A stretch of 59,312 nt of DNA from an uncultured Alphaproteobacteria bacterium. Lineage in GTDB: Bacteria > Pseudomonadota > Alphaproteobacteria > HIMB59 > GCA-002718135. This document shows positions 25,838 through 34,239 of the stretch, piece after piece; within the stretch, counting starts at the first letter, position 1; every line of letters begins with the position of its first letter. The notes beneath the pieces are model-generated. The model had not been told where the DNA came from. It did not search any database and saw nothing but the letters and a program-made list of their open reading frames with translations. The translations under genes were made by a program, and so were the position numbers. The stretch lies in NCBI GenBank assembly GCA_902530685.1, contig CACAAZ010000005.1, forward strand, positions 1 to 59,312. Reading direction: 5' to 3'.

Positions 25838-26128
25838 GTGAATATTATTAAATCAATTTTAAATATTTTTCTAAGTAAAGAGAGCAAATTTAATAATCTT
25901 GAGGCAAGAAATATAATGATAGATGAAAGCATCTTTAATAAAATGAATTTAACATTAGGAAATACTTTTAAAGTTAACGGAAATATCAAAATTAAAAATT
26001 TTAAAGAAAAAATTACAGAAGATAATCTAACGGTAGTAGTTATTAATAATAAAGGTAAAACAATTGGCTATATTACCAAAAATGAATTAATTAATAATAA
26101 ATTTAATGAAAATAAATTTGAAAAATAA
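25838..26128 (+). CDS. Small unknown protein, weakly CBS-domain-like
   Basis: I do not recognise this 96-residue protein with confidence. I start it at GTG 25838, 2 bp after the PhyH stop, rather than at a TTG overlapping that gene. A hydrophobic N-terminal segment (NIIKSILNIFL) is followed by a charged region. The end, VVVINNKGKTIGYITKNELI, resembles the closing beta-strand and helix of a CBS domain, but a full CBS pair is not there. It overlaps the following SDR gene by 23 bp, so it is translated as part of the same operon. It is very Asn- and Lys-rich. It could be a small accessory or regulatory protein for the neighbouring oxidoreductases. Confidence 0.55.
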   Translation: MNIIKSILNIFLSKESKFNNLEARNIMIDESIFNKMNLTLGNTFKVNGNIKIKNFKEKITEDNLTVVVINNKGKTIGYITKNELINNKFNENKFEK

Positions 26129-26882
26129 AACTTATCTAATCTCAGCTGCTGCAGATGGTATAGGTTTTGCAATTGCTAAAAAGATTATCAGCGTAGGTGG
26201 AAAAGTATACATTTCTGATATTAACAAAAAAAAAATTAATGAAATAAATAAAAAATATAAGAACAAAATTTATGCAACCGCTATGGATTGTACAAATCCA
26301 GCTGAAATTAAAAATTATTTTCATAAACTAAAATCTCTAAAAAAAATTGATGGTCTAATAAATAACATAGGAATAGCAGGTCCAACCAAAAGTCTTGAAA
26401 ATGTAAAAATAGAAGAATGGGAGGAGACTATAAAGACAAACTTACATAGTCATTTTTATTATACAAAATATTCTATTCCATTTTTAAAAAAAGCAAAAAA
26501 ATCATCAATAATTAATCTTTCTTCTACTGCAGGACTTTATGGTTTTGCTCAACGTTCACCTTATACTGCTAGTAAATGGGCAGTAATAGGCCTGACGAAA
26601 ACTTTAGCAATGGAACTTGGTAAATATAAAATTAGAGTTAATGCAATTTGTCCTGGATCAGTAGAGGGAGATCGAATGAAGCGAGTAGTTGAAGCTAAAG
26701 CCTTATTAACAAAAACAAATCCCAAAAAAGTAAAACATGAGTTTGAATCAATGGTATCTCTACAACAATTTGTTAATAAAGAAGATATTGCTTCAATGGC
26801 TTTATTTTTATTAAGTAATGAAAGTCAGAATATTTCTGGTCAGGCTATATCAGTAGATGGAAATACTGAAAGAATGAATTAG
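26106..26882 (+). CDS. Short-chain dehydrogenase/reductase (SDR)
   Basis: This is a classical SDR of 258 residues, NAD(P)-dependent and cytoplasmic. The cofactor motif reads SAAADGIG (residues 13-20), where the usual TGxxxGIG has lost its first glycine. NNIGIAG, the catalytic serine in IINLSSTAGLYGF and the YTASK motif (Y-x3-K) are present, with the PG loop INAICPGSVEGDR. The C-terminal ISGQAISVDGNTERMN is typical of the family. It overlaps both neighbours (23 bp upstream, 1 bp downstream), so it is embedded in an operon with a PhyH oxygenase and a GMC oxidoreductase. The substrate is unknown; oxidation of an alcohol made by the oxygenase is a reasonable guess. Confidence 0.9.
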   Translation: MKINLKNKTYLISAAADGIGFAIAKKIISVGGKVYISDINKKKINEINKKYKNKIYATAMDCTNPAEIKNYFHKLKSLKKIDGLINNIGIAGPTKSLENVKIEEWEETIKTNLHSHFYYTKYSIPFLKKAKKSSIINLSSTAGLYGFAQRSPYTASKWAVIGLTKTLAMELGKYKIRVNAICPGSVEGDRMKRVVEAKALLTKTNPKKVKHEFESMVSLQQFVNKEDIASMALFLLSNESQNISGQAISVDGNTERMN

Positions 26883-28474
26883 TGTCTCAATACACTGATT
26901 ATATAATAATTGGTGCCGGTTCAGCAGGCTGTGTATTAGCAAATAGACTATCATCTCATTCAAAAAATAATGTAACATTATTTGAAGCTGGCCCCTCTAA
27001 TAATACGTGGAAAGTTGATATGCCAAGTGCATTACTTTATGTAATGCATGATCCAAAATACAATTGGAAATATTATACTGAGCCTGAACCTTATTTAAAT
27101 AACAGATCTTTATATTGCCCTAGAGGTAAAATGTTAGGTGGTTGCTCCTCTCATAATGGAATGGTTTTTGCTAGGGGGCACAAGGAGGATTTTGATAGAT
27201 GGGAGTCTTATGGTTTAGATCAATGGAGCTATAGTAAAGTTTTACCATATTATAAAAAACTAGAAACATGGTCTGGAAAAAATAGTCTAAGAGGCAACAA
27301 TGGTCCATTAAAAGTAAATAAATCTCAAATAGATAAAAAGTTTCCATTATTTAATGCAGTTTTAAAAGCTGCAAAAGAAGCTGGCTATAACATCTTTAAT
27401 GATTCAAATAGTCTTAGCAATGAAGGATTTGGTACATTTGATGTAACAATTGATAAAGGTGTTCGACAAAGTATACCAAAAGCTTATTTAGATCCTATAA
27501 AGAATAGAAAAAATCTTCAAATAATAAAAAAAACATATGTAAAAAAAATAATTTTTAAAGATAAAGTTGCAATAGGGGTAGAATATATAAAAAACAACAA
27601 GACACATTATTTTTATGCAAATAAAGAAGTAATACTTAGTGCAGGCTCAATTAATTCGCCAAAAATACTTCAACTCTCAGGAATAGGTAATGCTGCACAT
27701 CTTAAAGATTTTGGAATTCCAATAATTAATGATTTAAAAGGAGTTGGTGAAAATCTTCAAGATCATTTAGAAATATATATTCAATATAAATCAAAGAAAA
27801 AAGAAACATTATATGATTTATCAACCAATTTTATTTCTCAAGGTATTGAAGGAAGCAAATGGTTTACTTTCAAGAAAGGTAAATTAGCTCACTCACATTT
27901 AGAGTTAGGTGGTTTTGTAAAAACAAATAAAAATTACTCACATCCAAATTTACAATTTCATTTTTTTCCATCATTAGTAATCAATCATGGTTTAACAAAT
28001 CCTGAATTTGATGCTTTTCAATTTCACGCATGTCCCAACAGGCCAAAGAGTAGGGGGTTTGTTAAAATAAAATCAAATGATTTTAATATATCACCTCAAA
28101 TCCAATTTAATTACTTACAAAATCAAGAGGATTTAATTCAAATGAGAGACAGTGTGAAAATTGCAAAAAATATTTGCTCTCAGAAATCACTCTTAGATTA
28201 TGTTGATTACGAAATAAGGCCTGGAATTGATATTGAATCTAATGAAGAATTAGATGAAGTTATCAGAAATACCTCTGAATCGGCATATCACCCTTCTTGT
28301 ACTAATAAAATGGGTACAGATCATTATTCAGTTGTTGATCAAAAAACAAAAGTTCATGGTATTGAAAATTTAAGAGTTATAGATGCATCAATTATGCCTG
28401 ATATTGTTAGTGCCAATTTAAATGCAAGTGTAGTGATGATCGCAGAAAGAGCAGCTGATTTTTTACTAGATTAA
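26882..28474 (+). CDS. GMC-family FAD-dependent alcohol dehydrogenase (BetA-like)
   Basis: This is the second GMC oxidoreductase of the window, 530 residues, from GTG 26882 sharing one base with the SDR stop. It has IIGAGSAGCVLANRLS at the N-terminus, YYTEPEPYLNNRSLYCPRGK, LGGCSSHNGMVFARGH and SAGSINSPKILQLSGIG. The catalytic region is ESAYHPSCTNKMGT and IDASIMPDIVSANLNAS. It looks closer to choline dehydrogenase (BetA) than the GMC protein at 8518-10173, though choline specificity is not certain. It closes the operon that begins at the transporter permease or at the PhyH gene. Confidence 0.9.
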   Translation: MSQYTDYIIIGAGSAGCVLANRLSSHSKNNVTLFEAGPSNNTWKVDMPSALLYVMHDPKYNWKYYTEPEPYLNNRSLYCPRGKMLGGCSSHNGMVFARGHKEDFDRWESYGLDQWSYSKVLPYYKKLETWSGKNSLRGNNGPLKVNKSQIDKKFPLFNAVLKAAKEAGYNIFNDSNSLSNEGFGTFDVTIDKGVRQSIPKAYLDPIKNRKNLQIIKKTYVKKIIFKDKVAIGVEYIKNNKTHYFYANKEVILSAGSINSPKILQLSGIGNAAHLKDFGIPIINDLKGVGENLQDHLEIYIQYKSKKKETLYDLSTNFISQGIEGSKWFTFKKGKLAHSHLELGGFVKTNKNYSHPNLQFHFFPSLVINHGLTNPEFDAFQFHACPNRPKSRGFVKIKSNDFNISPQIQFNYLQNQEDLIQMRDSVKIAKNICSQKSLLDYVDYEIRPGIDIESNEELDEVIRNTSESAYHPSCTNKMGTDHYSVVDQKTKVHGIENLRVIDASIMPDIVSANLNASVVMIAERAADFLLD

Positions 28475-28580
28475 AACAAAAACTTAGACCGTTTCTAGCC
28501 TAAGTATATTGCTGTTATTTATTCTTAAAGGAAGGAAACACATTAATTAAGGAGGAAATAAACCTTAAAAATGCTAAGAA

Positions 28581-28760
28581 TTAGATAGATTTTCTTCTGA
28601 GGGTCCAACCATATCTTTCACTGTAATAAGCTTCAATTCCTTCAGCTAAGTTAAGATCGTAGTTGGAGTCTATAGATCCCTCAAGGACCTTATTCTCAAT
28701 AGAACTCTGTTCTAAACCTTCTTTTTGGTTTTTAATGTTTTCTGTTAATTTGCTATTCAT
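28581..28760 (-). CDS. Unannotated 59-codon small ORF
   Basis: The 395-bp gap between the GMC gene and the regulator holds one good candidate, on the minus strand: ATG 28758-28760 to TAA 28581-28583. The peptide starts MNSKLTENIKNQKEGLEQ and ends AEGIEAYYSERYGWTLRRKSI. It has a mixed, soluble composition with an aromatic-rich C-terminal part, unlike the low-complexity translations of AT-rich spacer. I recognise no family. The ORF is divergent from the ScfR-type regulator (109 bp between starts). The remaining 106 bp (28475-28580) hold only a weak CTTAG/CTAAG repeat and an AAGGAGG with no usable ORF behind it. Confidence 0.5.
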   Translation of the reverse strand: MNSKLTENIKNQKEGLEQSSIENKVLEGSIDSNYDLNLAEGIEAYYSERYGWTLRRKSI

Positions 28761-28869
28761 AATTTACAATATTTACACTTATATAAAATTTATAAAAAAA
28801 ACTAGTAAATAAGTCATTTTAAATGTAAAGATAATTACTTGATAAAATTTTAATTTGTAAATTTTGTAA

Positions 28870-30309
28870 ATGAATATAGAAGCTGATATAAATATAGGTC
28901 CAAGATTAAAAAAACAAAGGATTAACAAGGGTTTTTCCCAAGCTAAACTATCTAAATCAATCGGAATATCACCAAGTTATTTAAATTTAATAGAAAGTGG
29001 GAAACGTAAAATACCTCTTTCGTTGTTAATAAAAGCTTCTGAGGAACTAGATTTATCAATAAAGGACTTTTCTGCAGAATCCAATAAACGACTACTTTCA
29101 GATGTTATGGATGTTTTGAGTAATGAAATTTTTGATGATCTTAAAATTACTAACCATGACACTAGTAATTTTATTGGATCCAATCCAAACATTGCAAAAG
29201 CACTATTAACGATAAATGATTCATTTAAAAGTTTTAAAGAGGATATGCAGAATCGTCTTGAAACAATGGATGTTAATTCTGGCAAAATAGAAAAGCCAAC
29301 GAGACTTCCAGTTGAAATAGTTTCAGATATTTTGCAAGAGAATAAAAATTATTTTCATGATCTAGAAATAAGTTCAGAAAAATTAAGAAAAGAAATAGGG
29401 CTTAAAATAGGTCCAAATATTGGATCGGGTTCAAAACTAACACAATATCTTCAATCAAAGCATGGTATCAAAGTTACAATAGTAACAATTGATCAAGATG
29501 AAAAAATAGTCAAACGCTATGATGAAAAAAGTAAAACATATTATTTGTCTGAAATGCTAACATACACTTCAAGAAACTTTCATTTAGCTTCTCAAGTTGC
29601 TTATTTAGAAGCTACTGACGTAATAGACAAGGTAATCAAAGAAAATAATGTTGAGTCGGAGGAGGTCGTTCCTTTGCTTAAACTTTCATTATTAAATTAC
29701 TATGCAGCCGCATTTATGATGCCTTATGATGATTTTTTAAAAAGTGCAAAACTTCATAGATATGATGTAGAAATTTTAATGCACCATTATGCTTGTAGCT
29801 TTGAGCAAGTTACACATAGACTAACAAATCTACAGAGACCAGGTAATGCTGGTGTTCCATTTCATTTTTTAAAAACAGATATTGCAGGAAATGTTTCAAA
29901 AAGATTTTCTCTTTCAGGAATTCATATTCCCAGACATGGAGGATCATGTCCAAGATGGAATGTTTACACTGCATTTTTAAATCCAGGAAAGATTCACCCA
30001 CAAATTTCAAAAATGCCTGATGGGAAAGTCTATTTTTGTATAGCAAGAGCATTTGAAAAGGGGATTGAAAAACATGGCATGCCAAAAAGTTTTGTTTCTA
30101 TTGGCTTAGGATGTGACATGAAATATGCAAAAGATTTGGTTTATTCTGAAGGAATTGACCTCACAAATAAGAAGTTACAAATGCCAATTGGTGTTTCTTG
30201 TAGAATATGTCCAAGGGTCGAATGTCAACAAAGAGCATTTCCACCAATCGATAAAGAGTTGAAGCTTGATATCAAATATCGGGGCACATCTCCATACGTA
30301 ACAATTTAA
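28870..30309 (+). CDS. ScfR-type transcriptional regulator (XRE HTH + IrrE-like domain, short-chain acyl-CoA regulator family)
   Basis: This is a 479-residue cytoplasmic regulator. A Cro/C1 helix-turn-helix lies at about residues 10-65 (GPRLKKQRINKGFSQAKLS, ISPSYLNLIESGKRKIP). An IrrE/ImmA-like domain occupies about 170-310 (YYLSEMLTYTSRNFHLASQ, AAAFMMPYDDFL). A C-terminal DUF2083-type domain is Cys-rich (RHGGSCPRWN, GCDMKYAKDL, GVSCRICPRVECQQRAFPP). The family includes RamB and PrpR/ScfR regulators of acetate, propionate and acyl-CoA metabolism that sense acyl-CoAs. It ends overlapping the convergent reductase gene by 4 bp. It probably controls acyl-CoA or carnitine-type genes nearby, which yield acetoacetate and acyl-CoAs; that is inference. 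Confidence 0.85.
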   Translation: MNIEADINIGPRLKKQRINKGFSQAKLSKSIGISPSYLNLIESGKRKIPLSLLIKASEELDLSIKDFSAESNKRLLSDVMDVLSNEIFDDLKITNHDTSNFIGSNPNIAKALLTINDSFKSFKEDMQNRLETMDVNSGKIEKPTRLPVEIVSDILQENKNYFHDLEISSEKLRKEIGLKIGPNIGSGSKLTQYLQSKHGIKVTIVTIDQDEKIVKRYDEKSKTYYLSEMLTYTSRNFHLASQVAYLEATDVIDKVIKENNVESEEVVPLLKLSLLNYYAAAFMMPYDDFLKSAKLHRYDVEILMHHYACSFEQVTHRLTNLQRPGNAGVPFHFLKTDIAGNVSKRFSLSGIHIPRHGGSCPRWNVYTAFLNPGKIHPQISKMPDGKVYFCIARAFEKGIEKHGMPKSFVSIGLGCDMKYAKDLVYSEGIDLTNKKLQMPIGVSCRICPRVECQQRAFPPIDKELKLDIKYRGTSPYVTI

Positions 30310-31313
30310 ATCTTAACTAACATCTTCCCTATATTTTTTCCATTAAGTAAATCAATAAATGCTTTAGGAGCATTTTCTAAACCCTCGTAAACTGTCTCTT
30401 TAAATTTTATTTTATTATTTTTTAACCAATCTTTCATATCGGTTTCAAATGGTTCATTATCATTTTCATGATCAAATATTAAAAATCCTTTTATAGTTAA
30501 TCTTTTCACAAGCACATGAGCCATATTTTTTAAACCACTTGGGGGTGTTGTTACATTCATCTGAGATATTCTCCCACAAATTACAATTCTTCCAAAGTTT
30601 TTCATTCTGAATATTGCAGACTCTAAAAAATCACCACCAACGTTATCAAAATATAGATCAAAACCTTCTGGACATATCTTTTTAAAATGCAGGACAAGAT
30701 TTTCAACTTTATTATAATTAAATGCGTGATCTACGTTGAGTTCATTTTGTAACCATTTAACTTTTTCATCAGAGCCAGTGCTCGCATAAACAGTACAACC
30801 TAAATTCTTAGCAATTTGACATACTGTCGAGCCTACACTACCACCGGCTGATGAAACAAGAACGGATTGTCCAGCTTTTAATTTCCCATAATTAAATAGA
30901 CCTATATAAGCTGTTTGTCCTGTCATACCTAGTGGACCTAGGTAAGATTGAATAGGCAAATCTGTAGAAGGAATTTTTTTTAATACACTACTATTACAAA
31001 CAAAATTATCTCTCATTCCAAAATTGCTAAAAACTGTATCACCTATTTTAAAATTATCATCATCTGACTCTTGAACTGAACCAATTGCATAACCTTCCAT
31101 TTCTTCACCTAATTTAAATGGTGGTTTATAATTTTTTCTCTCTGTCATTCTTGCTCTCATATAAGGATCAACAGAAATCCAAGAATTTAAAACGTGAATA
31201 TTATTTTTGTTATTTAATTTAATTTCTTTTGTTTTTATTTCAAAATCATTTTCTGATGGCAATCCTTGGGGAATATAATTTTTTAATGCTACATATTTAC
31301 AAGTTTTTGTCAT
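30306..31313 (-). CDS. NADP-dependent medium-chain oxidoreductase (CurA/leukotriene B4 dehydrogenase type)
   Basis: This is a 335-residue zinc-free MDR enzyme that reduces activated double bonds with NADPH. The Rossmann motif is SSAGGSVGSTVCQIAKNLGC, preceded by LGPLGMTGQTAYIGL. SWISVDPYMRARMTERKNY near the N-terminus and YFDNVGGDFLESAI further on are typical of the YncB/CurA group. It follows the carnitine dehydrogenase gene on the minus strand after only 2 bp, so it is probably co-transcribed with it, perhaps reducing an enoyl or crotonobetaine-like intermediate. Its role in that pathway is not established. Confidence 0.88.
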   Translation of the reverse strand: MTKTCKYVALKNYIPQGLPSENDFEIKTKEIKLNNKNNIHVLNSWISVDPYMRARMTERKNYKPPFKLGEEMEGYAIGSVQESDDDNFKIGDTVFSNFGMRDNFVCNSSVLKKIPSTDLPIQSYLGPLGMTGQTAYIGLFNYGKLKAGQSVLVSSAGGSVGSTVCQIAKNLGCTVYASTGSDEKVKWLQNELNVDHAFNYNKVENLVLHFKKICPEGFDLYFDNVGGDFLESAIFRMKNFGRIVICGRISQMNVTTPPSGLKNMAHVLVKRLTIKGFLIFDHENDNEPFETDMKDWLKNNKIKFKETVYEGLENAPKAFIDLLNGKNIGKMLVKI

Positions 31314-31315
31314 AT

Positions 31316-32245
31316 CTATAACTTATATTTTTTCTTTAATTCAATCAAATCAATTAAAAAGTTATCTCTTATATTACTTAGTTTATTAATAGATAATTTT
31401 TTAGATTGTATAGCAGTGCCATTAATTATTTTTTGTTTTAATTCTTTATTTAATTTAGGAGATTTTAATTTTGTCCAAGGAAGCTTTAAAGCTGGCCCAA
31501 ACTGATCTAACATATGTTTCATTCCTAATTCACCTCCAGCTAAATGAAATGTTAGAAATGTACCCATTAAGGCCCAACGCATACCAGGTCCGTAAGTGAT
31601 CGCATCATCTAAATCCTTAGTTGTTCCGTAACCATCATTAATCATATGCAATCCCTCTCTCCATAATGCTTCTTGCAATCTATCAGATAAAAATCCTGGT
31701 AGTTCTTTTTCCACCAACAGAGTTTTCATTTTAATTTTTTTATAAAATGTATTTGCTCTCTTAAAATAAATTTTACTCGTCTTATTGCCTTTAACTATTT
31801 CAACTAAAGGCAAAATATAAACAGGATTAAAGGGATGAGCAATCATAAACCTTTGTGGATTAATACATTCTGCTTGTAATTTTGAAGGTAACAATCCAGA
31901 AGAACTTGAAGCTATAATTGATTGTTTTGGTGCAAATTTACTAATATCTTTGATAACTTTTTTTTTTAATTGTAACCTTTCAGGAATATTTTCTTGAATT
32001 AGATCAGAATTCTTAACTGCCTCAGCTAAATTATTAGTAAAATTAAGATTTTTTAAGTTAATTTTTCTTTTGTATAATTTTTGAATAACTGTTTCAGTTC
32101 TGGCTATTTCTTTTTTAAGATATTCTATTTGTTTTTTATTTTTATCAAAAGCTGTAACTTTTTTATTACATGCTAAAAAACGCAATATCCAACCAGTACC
32201 TATTACGCCAGTTCCTATTACAGAAATATTTTTGATATTTTTCAA
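31316..32245 (-). CDS. lcdH: L-carnitine dehydrogenase (3-hydroxyacyl-CoA dehydrogenase fold)
   Basis: This enzyme oxidises L-carnitine to 3-dehydrocarnitine with NAD+. It has 309 residues. The Rossmann motif G11-T-G13-V-I-G16-T-G18-W is followed by IASSSSGLLPSKLQ, MIAHPFNPVYILPLVEIVKG, LPGFLSDRLQEALWREGLHM and YGPGMRWALMGTFLTFHLAGGE. The last two are characteristic of carnitine dehydrogenases rather than FadB-like enzymes. It follows the cleavage-enzyme gene with 1 bp between them, matching the order in known carnitine catabolic operons (cdhA with cdhB and cdhC in pseudomonads). Specificity is inferred from these motifs and context. Confidence 0.87.
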   Translation of the reverse strand: MKNIKNISVIGTGVIGTGWILRFLACNKKVTAFDKNKKQIEYLKKEIARTETVIQKLYKRKINLKNLNFTNNLAEAVKNSDLIQENIPERLQLKKKVIKDISKFAPKQSIIASSSSGLLPSKLQAECINPQRFMIAHPFNPVYILPLVEIVKGNKTSKIYFKRANTFYKKIKMKTLLVEKELPGFLSDRLQEALWREGLHMINDGYGTTKDLDDAITYGPGMRWALMGTFLTFHLAGGELGMKHMLDQFGPALKLPWTKLKSPKLNKELKQKIINGTAIQSKKLSINKLSNIRDNFLIDLIELKKKYKL

Positions 32246-32246
32246 A

Positions 32247-33137
32247 CTAAAAATGTTTTTTTAATTTTAATTTTTCTCTAACTTGTTCAGGATTAAGTAT
32301 AGATGATCCTAAGTCTTCAACAATGCATCTAGCTTTTTCAACAAGTTGAGCATTAGAAGCAAAAACACCTTTTTTTAGATAAAGATTGTCTTCTAGACCT
32401 ACTCTTACATTCCCACCTAAAATCACTGCCTGTGCTGCCATTGGCATTTGGGTTCTTCCAATACCAAATCCAGCCCAGTAGCCTTCTTTGGGAATCATGT
32501 CAGCCATTGCTTTCATTGCTGTTGTTGTAGCAGGAGATCCCCATGGGATTCCAAGACATATTTGATAAAGTGGAGGGCCATCAATTAAACCTTCTTTATA
32601 AAGTTGATTTGCAAACCATAAGTGACCCATTTCAAAAGCTTCCATTTCCGGTTTAACTCCCAGCTCTTGCATTTTTTTTGCTGCAGATCTAAGTTGCATT
32701 GGAGTATGAACAAATGTCATATTTGAGTCACCAAAGTTAAGTGTGCCACAATCTAAAGTACACATTTCAGGAAGTAATTCTTCCACATGCTCCAACCTAC
32801 TCAAAGCATCAATCATATCTGTATTTGGTCCAACTGGGTTAAGAGGATCTTTACCTGTTCCAATTTCAAAATCTCCACCCATTCCTGTTGTAAAGTTTAG
32901 AACTACATCTGTATCTGAAGATCTTATTCGATCTGCAACTTCTTTATAATATTCCAATTTTCTTGATGGTTTTCCATCTGGCTCTCTTACATGAATGTGC
33001 GCTATTGCAGCTCCCGCTTTTGCTGCTTCAATAGAAGCATCTGCTATTTGTTTTGGTGTTATAGGTAATTCTGGGTGTTTGTTCGCTGTATCTCCAGAGC
33101 CAGTAACTGCACAAGAAATTATCACTTCATTATTCAT
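32247..33137 (-). CDS. BKACE-family 3-dehydrocarnitine cleavage enzyme
   Basis: Beta-keto acid cleavage enzymes condense a 3-keto acid with acetyl-CoA; the carnitine member yields betainyl-CoA and acetoacetate. It has 296 residues, a TIM barrel. Visible are [10 protein letters not shown], the zinc-binding [31 protein letters not shown] and [14 protein letters not shown], with [12 protein letters not shown] near the C-terminus. It is the first gene of the minus-strand unit with carnitine dehydrogenase and is divergent from a hot-dog thioesterase, with 42 bp between starts. The neighbours make the dehydrocarnitine role likely. Alone, the sequence would only support the BKACE family. Confidence 0.87.
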   Translation of the reverse strand: MNNEVIISCAVTGSGDTANKHPELPITPKQIADASIEAAKAGAAIAHIHVREPDGKPSRKLEYYKEVADRIRSSDTDVVLNFTTGMGGDFEIGTGKDPLNPVGPNTDMIDALSRLEHVEELLPEMCTLDCGTLNFGDSNMTFVHTPMQLRSAAKKMQELGVKPEMEAFEMGHLWFANQLYKEGLIDGPPLYQICLGIPWGSPATTTAMKAMADMIPKEGYWAGFGIGRTQMPMAAQAVILGGNVRVGLEDNLYLKKGVFASNAQLVEKARCIVEDLGSSILNPEQVREKLKLKKHF

Positions 33138-33179
33138 TTTTTTAATCTACTAGTATATTTATAATTATAAAAGAAAATT

Positions 33180-33647
33180 ATGAAAATATACTTAAATTCA
33201 GGAAAAGTTAAAAAAGAATGGACTGATTATAATGGTCATATGAATCTAGCTTTTTATATTCATTTATTTGATGCAGGTTGGGAAGTGTTACTTAAAAAAT
33301 TTAATATGGGAGAAGATTCAGCAAAAATAGAAAAGAAAACTACCTTTGCAGTTGAGTCTCATACAACTTATGACAAAGAAGTTAAAGAAGGAGATGAAGT
33401 AGATATTAACTTATTATTTTTAGATAGAGATAAAAAAAGGTTAATCTATAAGTTGGAGATGACTCATAAAGAAGAAGGTTATAGAGCTGCAACAACAGAA
33501 GTATGCTCATTATATGTAGATCTAAATATTAGGAAAGTAGCAGAAATAGAACAAGAAAAGCAAAGCATTATAGATAATTTTATTGAAAATAATAAAAGTA
33601 GTTTTAATCCAGGTGATTTATACTTAATTCATAAATTAAAAAAATAA
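33180..33647 (+). CDS. Hot-dog thioesterase, probable betainyl-CoA thioesterase
   Basis: This is a 155-residue 4HBT-type hot-dog thioesterase. The N-terminal WTDYNGHMNLAFYIHLFDAGWE carries the catalytic Asp of the DYNGHMN motif, followed by AVESHTTYDKEVKEGDE and a helical C-terminal tail. In carnitine catabolism a stand-alone thioesterase releases glycine betaine from betainyl-CoA. It is divergent from the BKACE gene (42 bp) and converges directly on the HD-domain gene with no gap. Its position next to the cleavage enzyme is the main evidence for the betainyl-CoA substrate. Confidence 0.8.
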   Translation: MKIYLNSGKVKKEWTDYNGHMNLAFYIHLFDAGWEVLLKKFNMGEDSAKIEKKTTFAVESHTTYDKEVKEGDEVDINLLFLDRDKKRLIYKLEMTHKEEGYRAATTEVCSLYVDLNIRKVAEIEQEKQSIIDNFIENNKSSFNPGDLYLIHKLKK

Positions 33648-34211
33648 TTATAAATTTCTATAGGGAGTTCTATTAAAAATTCTTTGAACCATTGGAACAA
33701 ATTCTTTTAATGGTATTGTATCGTAGTTTGGATCAAAAGATGCTTGATCCCATCTTTCACAAAAATTGATTGTATCTTGAAAGTGTTCATGACCTTTAAA
33801 TTTATCTCTAAGATTTCTATCTTTACCATAATGGTGATTATAGTAATAAGCTTGAAATAAACCGTGTTGCTCGACAATCCATCTTGTTTTTTCAGAGACA
33901 AACGGTTTTAAAACTGCTGCTGCAAGTTCAGAATGATTAAGAGGTGCTATCTCATCTCCAATATCATGCAATAAAGATGCAACTACCATTTCTTCAGAAG
34001 CTTCCTCTCGTAAAGCTCTAGATGCAGTTTGAAGTGAATGTTCTAATCTTGAAACTTGATAACCACCAAGAGATTTATCTAGGCCTTCTAAAACTCTTAC
34101 TATTCTATCCGCAGTACCTTCTATGAATTTATCCTCAAAATTTGCTAGAAGTTCATAGTCTTCTTTATCGCCATGTTTCATTTCAGTGAATTTTACTTCA
34201 TCTTTAGTCAT
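33648..34211 (-). CDS. HD-domain protein of the PhnZ/TmpB/MIOX-like putative diiron oxygenase class
   Basis: This protein has 187 residues. All six candidate metal ligands of HD-type oxygenases are present: H58 (RLEHSLQTA), H82 and D83 (SLLHDIGDE), H93 (LNHSE), H116 (EQHGLF) and D155 (RWDQASFD). The LEHSLQ motif is shared with PhnZ, a mixed-valence diiron oxygenase of aminophosphonate breakdown. The PhnZ/TmpB Tyr-x-x-Glu lid just before it is not conserved (GGYQVSR here), and an aromatic insertion AYYYNHHYGKDRN follows H116. It is therefore a separate, uncharacterised clade, often labelled only phosphohydrolase. It sits beside the carnitine genes and 28 bp from aguA (divergent). It may oxidise a quaternary amine or related compound; a phosphohydrolase role cannot be excluded. 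Confidence 0.8.
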   Translation of the reverse strand: MTKDEVKFTEMKHGDKEDYELLANFEDKFIEGTADRIVRVLEGLDKSLGGYQVSRLEHSLQTASRALREEASEEMVVASLLHDIGDEIAPLNHSELAAAVLKPFVSEKTRWIVEQHGLFQAYYYNHHYGKDRNLRDKFKGHEHFQDTINFCERWDQASFDPNYDTIPLKEFVPMVQRIFNRTPYRNL

Positions 34212-34239
34212 GTTCTAATTATACATATTTTCAATTAAT

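Noticed and set aside
28486-28507. CTTAG/CTAAG repeat after the second GMC gene as a terminator
   Set aside because: Five-bp stem with imperfect extension and no T run.
28549-28588. AAGGAGG followed by a five-codon ORF (ATG at 28571) as a leader peptide
   Set aside because: The spacing of 15 bp is too long and the peptide has no regulatory codon run; the minus-strand ORF explains the region better.
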